Below the pieces are notes generated by a model. That model ran no database searches. It had not been told where the DNA came from and was given only the letters and a program-made list of their open reading frames with translations. The position numbers and the translations under genes were made by a program. From positions 1-5,609 of the forward strand of contig JAISJS010000168.1 of assembly GCA_031261385.1 (NCBI GenBank): a stretch of DNA of 5,609 bases, in the 5' to 3' direction. The first letter of the stretch is position 1; every line of letters starts with the position of its first letter. The DNA comes from Treponema sp. Lineage in GTDB: Bacteria > Spirochaetota > Spirochaetia > Treponematales > Breznakiellaceae. This document shows, piece by piece, positions 1 through 5,551 of this stretch.

Positions 1-2
1 CG

Positions 3-113
3 ATTGCATATAAGGGCATCCATTTTAACGTTCAATCCTTCAAGGATGGAATAAGACGGATAGTATTAAATGACAAACCTCCTTATTCGACTTCTTCGAC
101 TTTGCGGTTTTAA
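3..113 (+). other. Possible C-terminal end of a gene entering from the left edge
   Basis: This frame is open from the window edge to a TAA at 111-113 and would encode 36 residues, including YKGIHFNVQSFKDG. No start is visible and I recognise no family. It ends inside the region where the eroded Rpn frame (open from 74) begins, so both cannot be intact coding sequence there. It could be the tail of an upstream gene, a decayed part of the Rpn gene in another frame, or chance. Codon use cannot be judged over so short a stretch. Confidence 0.25.
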
Positions 114-169
114 TACTCTATAGGAAACGGGCTTTGAAAAACTTGCCAATTGAGCTAAAATGGTGCAAG

Positions 170-235
170 ATGTCTTCCGCCGACTGGCGGTGAGATAATA
201 ATTTCCATGCATCTCGCCGAACGAAGTGAGGTATA
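170..235 (+). repeat. Hairpin-rich 66-bp stretch interrupting the Rpn frame
   Basis: The stretch contains CCGCC (177-181) pairing with GGCGG (186-190) over a 4-nt loop. GAGAT (192-196) pairs with ATCTC (211-215) over a 14-nt loop. CTCGC (213-217) pairs with GTGAG (226-230), with one G-T pair. It keeps the flanking Rpn frame (66 nt) but supplies both in-frame TGA stops. The dense pairing and clean resumption of Rpn-like protein on each side suggest a short palindromic element inserted into the gene. The exact ends are uncertain and I see no convincing target duplication. Confidence 0.4.
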
Positions 236-293
236 TACTTTAGGTATAGGGTTGAAGAAAGTGCGGCGAAGCTGATAGAGGAGCTCTGCCGGC

Positions 294-303
294 AGGAGGA
301 GGG
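294..303 (+). promoter_or_regulatory. Strong Shine-Dalgarno before the internal Rpn start
   Basis: AGGAGGAGGG lies 4 nt before the ATG at 308, so the AGGAGG core at 297-302 has 5-nt spacing. In the protein frame the same bases encode Gln-Glu-Glu-Gly, so the match could be a by-product of the amino-acid sequence. It decides the choice of 308 as the usable start. Confidence 0.55.
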
Positions 304-307
304 CATA

Positions 308-607
308 ATGCGGGCGGACCGGGCGTTGAAGAAGATGAGCCGTGATGAAGAACAATGGGCGCGGGCATTGTTTCGGGAAAAAGCCGCGATGGACTACCGT
401 TCCGGGCTGAACGCTTCCCGGCGGGCGGGTCGGGCAGAGGGCCGTGCTGAGGGCTTGGCGCTGGGCGAAGCCAAAGTTCTTGAAGAGCAGGCAAAAGCCC
501 GTCAGAAAAACCTTGAAACAGCCCGCAAACTTAAGGCGGCAGGTGTCCCGGGAGAAACAATCGCCGAAAGCTTTGGTTTTTCTGCTGAGGATATTGCCAA
601 GTTGTAG
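308..607 (+). CDS. Rpn-family C-terminal tail ORF, possibly translated alone
   Basis: This 99-residue ORF starts at an ATG preceded by a purine run containing AGGAGG (294-303), the strongest ribosome binding site in the window. The first third (MRADRALKKMSRDEEQWARA and on to about residue 35) is charged and helical. Residues about 38-50 carry the RAGRAEGRAEG repeat typical of Rpn tails. Residues about 50-75 are a charged predicted coiled coil. The end, KLKAAGVPGETIAESFGFSAEDIAKL, fits the 'G.s.e.IA...G.s.e.I..L' helix-turn-helix-like motif that closes many Rpn proteins. It has no catalytic core. It is either the dead end of a broken nuclease gene or a surviving small protein comparable to the intragenic RpnS products of E. 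coli rpn genes, which bind and restrain the full nuclease. The family is fairly clear; expression is unproven. Confidence 0.6.
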   Translation: MRADRALKKMSRDEEQWARALFREKAAMDYRSGLNASRRAGRAEGRAEGLALGEAKVLEEQAKARQKNLETARKLKAAGVPGETIAESFGFSAEDIAKL

Positions 608-649
608 GACCGCATAAGTGTATTTTTCATGTCTCCTCCGCCCAAAATG

Positions 650-664
650 TGTTACAATATAACC
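650..664 (+). promoter_or_regulatory. Extended -10 promoter for a probable leaderless transcript
   Basis: TGT followed by TACAAT (653-658) is an extended -10 element, then six bases, then the ATG at 665. By usual geometry transcription would start on the A of that ATG. I see no good -35 hexamer 16-18 bp upstream, which fits an extended -10 promoter. There is no Shine-Dalgarno before 665, which supports leaderless translation. Inference only. Confidence 0.45.
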
Positions 665-1960
665 ATGGCAAATAAAAAATACTTTTTTAACCGGTATTTT
701 GCCGTTTCGGCGGCGGTTTTGTTTTTCGTCCTGTTTTCCGCTGCCTGCGGTTCCTCTGCTTTAAAGAAGAATGCTGCCGGAGGGGAGGGCGGGGATAATT
801 CCGGGGAAGCGTTTATCAGTAATTTTGGAAAGCTGACGTTTGGCCCGCCGCAGACGGTACGTTTTCGCTCTGCGCAAGTGCCCCGTTCCGAAGCGGCGCC
901 GGGGGTGGGCCTTATCACCCGCGATCAGAGGGATCTTGGGACGGTTCTCAGCGCCGCCGATAAAAGCCTTCTTACCGGTTCATTTAAAACTGCATATTCA
1001 GGCGGGCTTTCCCGCGGGCTTCCCCTGTCCGGTGTTTTGGGGGGCGATGAGGTCCACGCCTGGCCGCCCGCGCATCCTGTCGCCTGGGTTCAGAACTGGC
1101 AAAGCGGTGAAACATCGCCCAATTCATGGAGCGCCCCTTCGCTGGTGTTGGCGGTGCGGGGCCTGGCACAGGAAAAGGTGTTTATCGTCAGGGGGGCAAT
1201 TCTTGATGCGTATGGGCGGAGCGCAGGGCAGGGCGGTGCAAACGGCGCTGCGGGGTACGGCGCGCCCCGCGGGGATGATTTTTTCTATCAGGGGGGAATT
1301 GCCCAGCGTTTTGATTTTGGGCTGATTACGGCGGATGTCGGCGGGAAGGCGGTGTTTATTTCCGGCGACCCTCCCTCCGCCGGACAGGAGGCGCCTGATG
1401 GGACAGGGGTTTTTCCGCCTGAACAGCGCGAATCTTCTGAGCGTGGGTATCCCCTTATAACCGAAGCGTTCCGTTCGGCCTGGGCAAACGCCGTGGACAA
1501 GGAGCTCCCGCCCCTCACGCCCGATACTCAGGCGGTGTTCATTGACTTTGAAAGTGATCCCTGGATTATGGACGGCCTTCCCGCCATCCGGGGAATTTAT
1601 TATCAAACCTTTGGGGCGGGGAAGGCCCTTTTTCTTCTGGCGGATTTTTCACCGGACGGGAGCGGGCCGTCATCTTCACAAACATTGAGTTTCCAAATTC
1701 TTGCTTCGCCTTTTTTTGAGGCCCTGCTCACCGGCCAGGTAAAGCGTCTTCCCGGCGCAGAAGCGCTGTCCCCCGCGCCGGTTCCAAAATACCGGACGCA
1801 AAACAGCAGCAATTTTACCCGTGCGCTGTTGGAGGGGATCTCCCTTTACGGATTTCCGTTAAGTGATGCACAGGCTGTTCAGGATCTCGATGAACCGGGT
1901 ACGGAAAAAATTTGGCAAGAAGCCCAGCGTTTTTCCAAAGGCTGGATGATCCGGGATTAG
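665..1960 (+). CDS. Predicted lipoprotein, 431 residues, no recognised family
   Basis: The N-terminus is a type II (lipoprotein) signal peptide: Lys4-Lys5, Arg10, a hydrophobic core at about 12-25, and the lipobox FSAAC with the lipidated Cys at 28. A Gly/Ser/Ala-rich tether follows (about 29-47), so the mature protein is probably held on an envelope membrane. The body is rich in Gly, Pro and aromatic residues, with short hydrophobic strands such as APSLVLAVRG and KAVFISGD, consistent with a mostly beta fold. A Gly/Ala-rich loop lies near residues 180-195. A DPWIMD motif sits at 298-303 and is echoed in the lipoprotein at 3165-3974. The C-terminus ends with a short helical segment. I chose 665 rather than the ATGs at 629 or 647. 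None has a Shine-Dalgarno, 665 gives a normal signal peptide, and a -10 box ends 6 nt before it. The gene stands alone on this strand and converges on the next gene across 37 bp. I do not recognise its function. Confidence 0.85.
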   Translation: MANKKYFFNRYFAVSAAVLFFVLFSAACGSSALKKNAAGGEGGDNSGEAFISNFGKLTFGPPQTVRFRSAQVPRSEAAPGVGLITRDQRDLGTVLSAADKSLLTGSFKTAYSGGLSRGLPLSGVLGGDEVHAWPPAHPVAWVQNWQSGETSPNSWSAPSLVLAVRGLAQEKVFIVRGAILDAYGRSAGQGGANGAAGYGAPRGDDFFYQGGIAQRFDFGLITADVGGKAVFISGDPPSAGQEAPDGTGVFPPEQRESSERGYPLITEAFRSAWANAVDKELPPLTPDTQAVFIDFESDPWIMDGLPAIRGIYYQTFGAGKALFLLADFSPDGSGPSSSQTLSFQILASPFFEALLTGQVKRLPGAEALSPAPVPKYRTQNSSNFTRALLEGISLYGFPLSDAQAVQDLDEPGTEKIWQEAQRFSKGWMIRD

Positions 1961-1997
1961 TGTTCCGGCAATGCAGGAAGAAAAGCCAAAGCGAATA

Positions 1998-3107
1998 TCA
2001 GGGAAACGGCTTTATCACCATAAAACCTGCCGCGCCTATGGCATAGCCCTGCTGTTCTTCCCATGCAGCGAAAAGGGTAACCCCGGAAAGCCCAAGGCCG
2101 GTATAGACAAAGCCTTCGGGAAGGGGCGGAAGTGAAAAGTGGATGATTTCCGAATTCTCAACACGGGAGAGTCCTCTGCCGTCAGGAAAAATTAATACGG
2201 TACAGGCAGCGCTGCCGGTTTCATCGCTCCGGTAATAGCCTGAAAGACTGCCTGAATTTTCTCCGCCGCCGGAAAAACGGCGGGGAGCAGAAAAATCCGG
2301 AGATACCACCTGCGCAGAACCGGCCTCCGCCGGATCAAAGGCAGCCTTTAACATACTGCGCAGCGGATCGGGAGCGGCGCTTACCGGTTCGGGAAGGACG
2401 GAGTTCTGAAAGGCGCTTATTGAAACTGCTTCTCCTTTTTGGCCAAGGTCCGCCGTCCGGAAATAGACAATCTGCGGAGGCGCCGATTCGCCGGAATTTT
2501 TATTAACCCCCCGGTAGTACCAGAACCCGTCAGGTCCCTGCCGCAGCGCATCCACGTCCCAGCCTTCCGCTGCAGGCAAATCATCAAAAGCCGGAATTTC
2601 CAGCGCCGCCGGCGCAGGGGAATTTGCAAGGGACCATGTCCTTATACCGGGAAGCGGCGCAGGGGAATCGGAAAAAAAATCATCCCGGTAAAGCAGGGCC
2701 GCCGGTTTTTCTTCAATAAAAAAAAGAGATGCAAGCGAATACTGAGCCCAATAGGGGACATCGGCAATGCGGTAAAGCGCTATGCCGTCACTGTCCCAGG
2801 GACCGGTCCTGAGAAATCCCTCGCGGTTTACCCCGAATACCAGCTCATCCCCCTCTGCAAGAACAGCGCGGATATGCCGGGCCAGAGGCCAGGGGGTAAA
2901 CGGAACAAGGCCGGCTTCCGCAGGAGAATTAATCAGATTGGGTCCATCATCTCCCAGCTCAAACCAGATGGGGTTTGCCCCGGCCTTGAGTATTGCCAAT
3001 GGCTGCAGGGCATTTTCATCAACGGGCTGTTGATCCTGCTGCGGTGTTTTGGCGCAGGAAAGAAAAATTCCAAGAAGAAGGATGATCGCCGTGTGTCGAT
3101 ATGCCAT
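1998..3107 (-). CDS. Predicted lipoprotein, 369 residues, possibly beta-propeller-like
   Basis: MAYRHTAIILLLGIFLSC is a compact lipoprotein signal with the lipidated Cys at 18 (lipobox FLSC). A Gln/Pro/Asp-rich tether follows. The remainder has repeated short strand-like units, for example the segments around FWYYRGVN, ASLFFIEEKPAALLYRDD and VTLFAAWEEQQGYAIGAAGF, spaced by Pro/Gly/Asp loops. This resembles the blades of a beta-propeller, but I see no strict sequence repeat and no known motif, so the fold is a guess. The ATG has only AAGGG ending one base before it, too close for a normal Shine-Dalgarno. A TAGAAT box lies 6 nt upstream instead. It follows the lipoprotein gene at 3974-3165 by 57 bp on the same strand, so it may be read from that gene's transcript, its own promoter, or both. 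It converges with the 665-1960 gene. The opposite strand holds long Arg-rich open frames that I take as shadows. Function unknown. Confidence 0.85.
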   Translation of the reverse strand: MAYRHTAIILLLGIFLSCAKTPQQDQQPVDENALQPLAILKAGANPIWFELGDDGPNLINSPAEAGLVPFTPWPLARHIRAVLAEGDELVFGVNREGFLRTGPWDSDGIALYRIADVPYWAQYSLASLFFIEEKPAALLYRDDFFSDSPAPLPGIRTWSLANSPAPAALEIPAFDDLPAAEGWDVDALRQGPDGFWYYRGVNKNSGESAPPQIVYFRTADLGQKGEAVSISAFQNSVLPEPVSAAPDPLRSMLKAAFDPAEAGSAQVVSPDFSAPRRFSGGGENSGSLSGYYRSDETGSAACTVLIFPDGRGLSRVENSEIIHFSLPPLPEGFVYTGLGLSGVTLFAAWEEQQGYAIGAAGFMVIKPFP

Positions 3108-3113
3108 ACCCTT

Positions 3114-3142
3114 ATTCTACCACAAAGAATATAAACCGCAAA
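3114..3142 (-). promoter_or_regulatory. Extended -10 promoter for the 3107 gene, probably leaderless
   Basis: On the minus strand TGG is followed by TAGAAT (3119 down to 3114), then six bases, then the ATG whose A is at 3107. This is the same geometry as at 665. A weak -35 candidate, TTTGCG, lies at 3142-3137 with a 17-bp spacer. The site sits in the 57-bp gap after the upstream gene and would allow independent expression. Confidence 0.45.
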
Positions 3143-3164
3143 GGCGAAGCAATTTTAACGCAAG

Positions 3165-3974
3165 TCACTCTCCCCACTTTGTCAGCAGCCACGCCGACGT
3201 GTTTACCTTGAGGAGCCCTTCACCGGAAAACCAGACGGCGGTATTTTTGTCTGCGGGAAAGGCCGGGGCTGTTCCTTCTTCAAAAGACAGCGGAGACGCA
3301 AAAGGGGAGGAGCCAAACCAGGGACCGCGGGATACGGGAACCGGGGTATCGGCTTTTTCTCCCGCAGTGATGGAACGCTTGTTAAAACCTGACTTGACAA
3401 TTTTTTCTGCGGCGGCTTTCCAGTCCACGATCCAGGGATCGGCGCGTACCGCATCGGGAATTTCCGGGTCGGAGAACAGTTCCCGGAACCGCTTCCAGTC
3501 AAAATTCTGCGGGATACGGGCCGCCTGGGCGGATGATCCGTCCCGGACTGCGGCGGCGAGTTCCCGGTACAGAGCGGCGTCTATTCCACCCTGCCAGCCA
3601 AGGCGGAGAACAGCTGTACGTGATTTTTCTCCGGCGGCGTCAAAGGGAAAAACAGCGCCCGCAGGACGAAGCAGGCCTGCCGGAATTCCCCTGTCAGGGA
3701 AAAAAGGCCAGGCGGATACCGGATTGGCAAGGGTCTGGGGCAGATCAATTTCGGGCGCTCCGGCGTCCGCCCATATACGGGTGAGCGCTTTTCCCTCCGG
3801 GCTTATCCATTCAATGCGCCAATGGGGAGCGCCCAAAAGTTCCGCCCAGGCGGGGGGCAGGGCCGGAAGTTCAAGGGAACAGCGGGCGCCGGTTACGCTT
3901 ACACCGGCGTTGCAATGTACGAACAGAAGAAGCGCCGGCAGAACCGGCAAAAAGCCTTTTTTGAAGATTTTCAT
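3165..3974 (-). CDS. Predicted lipoprotein, 269 residues, no recognised family
   Basis: MKIFKKGFLPVLPALLLFVHC has a basic start (Lys2, Lys5, Lys6), a Leu-rich core and a Cys at 21. The residue before the Cys is His, which is unusual for a classical lipobox but tolerable under the looser spirochaetal rules. If it is not lipidated, the protein would be a secreted or anchored periplasmic protein. Residues about 45-115 are Pro/Trp-rich and strand-like (WRIEWISPEGKALTRIW). Residues about 125-200 are more helical and contain DPWIVD at 179-184, similar to DPWIMD in the lipoprotein at 665-1960. The end is aromatic (SAWLLTKWGE). It is the first gene of a minus-strand pair with the 3107-1998 lipoprotein and is divergent from the 4114 gene. 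The 320-codon frame opposite it is Arg/Ser-rich and lacks a plausible start or signal, so I reject that. Function unknown. Confidence 0.85.
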   Translation of the reverse strand: MKIFKKGFLPVLPALLLFVHCNAGVSVTGARCSLELPALPPAWAELLGAPHWRIEWISPEGKALTRIWADAGAPEIDLPQTLANPVSAWPFFPDRGIPAGLLRPAGAVFPFDAAGEKSRTAVLRLGWQGGIDAALYRELAAAVRDGSSAQAARIPQNFDWKRFRELFSDPEIPDAVRADPWIVDWKAAAEKIVKSGFNKRSITAGEKADTPVPVSRGPWFGSSPFASPLSFEEGTAPAFPADKNTAVWFSGEGLLKVNTSAWLLTKWGE

Positions 3975-3988
3975 ATCCTGTATAGGGA

Positions 3989-4015
3989 ATCATATACGGG
4001 TTTTGCTTTAGTCAA
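3989..4015 (-). promoter_or_regulatory. Candidate promoter for the 3974 lipoprotein gene
   Basis: On the minus strand TTGACT (4015-4010) and TATGAT (3994-3989) are good -35 and -10 matches but are separated by only 15 bp, short of the usual 16-18. The start would leave a leader of about 8 nt containing AGGA almost touching the ATG. An alternative -10, TATACA, ends 4 nt before the ATG and would make the transcript essentially leaderless. I cannot choose between them. Confidence 0.35.
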
Positions 4016-4077
4016 AATCAATAATTTGCAAAAAAATTAAAAAATAAACAGAAAATTACTGTTCGCAAACAAGTCCA

Positions 4078-4113
4078 TTGCACAAATTCATCGTTTATTG
4101 CATACTATTGGCG
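4078..4113 (+). promoter_or_regulatory. Candidate promoter for the 4114 gene, probably leaderless
   Basis: TACTAT (4103-4108) lies 5 nt before the ATG at 4114. TTGCAC (4078-4083) is a possible -35, with a long 19-bp spacer. No Shine-Dalgarno precedes the ATG. The arrangement repeats that at 665 and at 3107 on the other strand. The phased A-runs just upstream (4030-4055) could bend the DNA or act as an UP-like element. Confidence 0.45.
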
Positions 4114-5505
4114 ATGGCTGAAACAACGGATTATAAGAGCAGGCTCTCGGAAGTCCTTCTGGCGCGGAAGGACTGGCTTGAAAGCTCCGAATTGACCAGA
4201 CTAAAGGACGAACTCCGCAATTATCAGGCCTCTTTTTCATCACTTTACACAATCTACCTTAAAAAAGGCCTTATTAACGAGGACCCTTACAAACAGGAAA
4301 CAAAAATCGGGGAACTTGAGGTGCCGGATACCGGTTCTTTCAGCGAAGCGGAACGTGTCGAACAGCTCAGCATACGGCTGTCCAATTACGATAACCAGCT
4401 CGATTTTTTGGTGAATTTTTATCAATTTGGAGTGGAATTTCTCAACCTTGAACGGATAAAGCGTATCCTTGGTTTGGTGCGGTATGTTGACTGGGTTCAC
4501 CTTAGCCCGGATTCCCAATCGGCAAATACCAGGGCGGTGGCGGAACTGACCAATCAGTCAAAATCAGGCGTCGACCCGCTGGCCCTCAGCGTCATAGGCG
4601 AATCCCTGACAAAACTTTCAAGATCCACGCCCGCCGTTATGGTGATTCTCAAAGAATTAACCGATTACAATAAAGAAGCCTATAAGCTTGAAGTCAGAAC
4701 TGCGGTGACAAGCGGTATGCCGGCGGCAGAGGCGACTGCGGCAAATATCAAGAAAAAGCTTTCCACCGCCCTGCCGGGAAAACCCTTCTACCAGGAACTG
4801 GTGGAAGAATTAATCAAAGAAGATTATTCACGGGATGGGCCTATACTGCAGGAGACGATTCTTAAATCGCTCAAATTAGAAGACGCAAAACCCAAAGCGG
4901 TAAAGGCGCCGGTCTCGTTCAAGGCAATTTTGCTTGAGGGAATACAGGTGATAGGAAGCGTTGCGTCAACCTTCGCCGAGATCGGTTCAAAGTTAGATGA
5001 AAACGAAAACCTCCTGGCCAATCAGAAACGGAGTTTCTGGGAAAAGGTCAAACGGCTTATGCAGCAGATGATGAATAAGGAACCGGACGAGGTCATCTAC
5101 GATATTCAGTATATGGATTCCACCAAAGGGGTGCCGGTCAGGGAGCGGGTGAATTTTCACCATTTCCGAAGCGATCTTGATAAGCGCATCAGAACCCTGG
5201 CAAGCCTTGGTATCCACGGGGCTGCGGCGTCAAAACTTGAAACCATGAGCGAGGATCAGCTTACCGCATTCCTTGAAAAAACGATCCGGGATGTACAAAA
5301 TTTTCACCGGACTCTTTTCGCCCTGGATGATTTTTTTAAGGCTTCTGCTCCCAAGGAAGATCGTGATAAGATCAAGGGAGTTAAACCGGAATTGGCTACT
5401 GTTAAAAATGCAATAGTGCGGGCCAATCAAATCCGGCATGAGTACAGCGCCCAGAAAGAAGAAGAGGAACAGATGCGGCGGCTCGGGATAAATCCCACTG
5501 TCTGA
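4114..5505 (+). CDS. Soluble, mostly helical protein of 463 residues, no recognised family
   Basis: There is no signal peptide and no clear membrane span, so the protein is probably cytoplasmic. It is rich in Glu, Lys and Leu and reads as helices throughout. An N-terminal helical block (1 to about 150) contains the stretches LTRLKDELRNYQASF and FLVNFYQFGVEFLNLERIK. The middle (about 150-260) includes the stretch beginning IGESLTKLSRSTPAVM. A Lys/Pro/Ala hinge sits near 255-266. It is followed by an amphipathic segment (about 268-298, including AILLEGIQVIGSVASTFAEI) and a basic helix ending in LMQQMMNKEP. The last 150 residues are again helical and end in a Glu-rich coiled-coil-like run (AQKEEEEQMRRLG). 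I placed the start at ATG 4114. An in-frame TTG at 4078 would add a 12-residue hydrophobic leader but has no Shine-Dalgarno and overlaps the proposed promoter. The gene is divergent from 3974-3165 and lies 46 bp upstream of another lipoprotein, probably as an operon. It may be a Treponema lineage protein; I cannot assign a function. Confidence 0.88.
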   Translation: MAETTDYKSRLSEVLLARKDWLESSELTRLKDELRNYQASFSSLYTIYLKKGLINEDPYKQETKIGELEVPDTGSFSEAERVEQLSIRLSNYDNQLDFLVNFYQFGVEFLNLERIKRILGLVRYVDWVHLSPDSQSANTRAVAELTNQSKSGVDPLALSVIGESLTKLSRSTPAVMVILKELTDYNKEAYKLEVRTAVTSGMPAAEATAANIKKKLSTALPGKPFYQELVEELIKEDYSRDGPILQETILKSLKLEDAKPKAVKAPVSFKAILLEGIQVIGSVASTFAEIGSKLDENENLLANQKRSFWEKVKRLMQQMMNKEPDEVIYDIQYMDSTKGVPVRERVNFHHFRSDLDKRIRTLASLGIHGAAASKLETMSEDQLTAFLEKTIRDVQNFHRTLFALDDFFKASAPKEDRDKIKGVKPELATVKNAIVRANQIRHEYSAQKEEEEQMRRLGINPTV

Positions 5506-5538
5506 CAGGTTTTCCCATAGAAAAAATTGACGGCAAGC

Positions 5539-5543
5539 GGGAG
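5539..5543 (+). promoter_or_regulatory. Shine-Dalgarno for the 5552 lipoprotein gene
   Basis: GGGAG lies 8 nt before the ATG at 5552. This gene has a conventional ribosome binding site, unlike the other large genes here, as expected for a downstream gene of a polycistronic transcript. Confidence 0.6.
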
Positions 5544-5551
5544 TAAAAATA

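Larger units (their letters stand above)
131..607 (+). pseudogene. Eroded Rpn-family (PD-(D/E)XK nuclease / transposase-like) gene, C-terminal half only
   Basis: One reading frame is open from about 74 to the TAG at 605-607 except for two TGA stops at 191-193 and 227-229. Before the stops it reads ALKNLPIELKWCK (131-169). After them it reads YFRYRVEESAAKLIEEL, CRQEEGIM and then the tail. Joining the two across 170-235 gives the kind of 'LP.EL..WC..FRY....EEL...E.GIM.A...L...S.DEE' stretch that links the nuclease core to the tail in Rpn proteins, as I recall the family. The N-terminal nuclease core, with its acidic and E-x-K catalytic residues, is absent from the window, and normal Rpn proteins are roughly 250-330 residues. 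The gene is therefore truncated at the 5' side and interrupted. Intact Rpn proteins are DNA endonucleases implicated in recA-independent recombination and in phage defence; this copy cannot cut DNA. The family call is from memory of the tail pattern, not a search. Confidence 0.65.

Noticed and set aside
35..47. ATCCTT-C-AAGGAT palindrome near the left edge as a terminator
   Set aside because: A 1-nt loop cannot form a hairpin of full length and no T-run follows.
191..229. In-frame TGA codons read as selenocysteine or other recoding in the Rpn gene
   Set aside because: Both TGAs lie in a stretch with no Rpn-like protein sequence, so an insertion explains them more simply.
629..664. Upstream ATG at 629 (and 647) as the start of the first lipoprotein
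   Set aside because: There is no Shine-Dalgarno, and the added residues (MSPPPKMCYNIT) would put an odd extension before the signal peptide and overlap the -10 box.
1124..1606. 160-codon minus-strand frame, and the 161-codon plus-strand frame at 840-1325
   Set aside because: Both lie within the 665-1960 lipoprotein gene in other frames, have basic low-quality sequence and lack ribosome sites.
1961..2013. AAAGCC/GGCTTT inverted repeat (1982-1987 and 2008-2013) as a bidirectional terminator between convergent genes
   Set aside because: The stem is only 6 bp, the loop is 20 nt, and one arm lies inside the 3' end of the minus-strand gene. It is too weak to call a terminator.
2439..3134. 231-codon plus-strand open frame opposite the 1998-3107 gene
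   Set aside because: It is very Arg-rich and without a recognisable start, and it lies antisense to a lipoprotein gene with a better signal and composition.
3049..4011. 320-codon plus-strand open frame opposite the 3165-3974 lipoprotein gene
   Set aside because: The product is Arg/Ser/Pro-rich with no plausible start signal or domain. The minus strand has a clear lipoprotein signal peptide and natural composition, so this is a shadow of a GC-rich gene.
4078..4113. TTG at 4078 as start of the helical protein, giving a short hydrophobic leader
   Set aside because: There is no ribosome site, the rare start overlaps the putative promoter, and the 12-residue leader is too short for a proper signal peptide.
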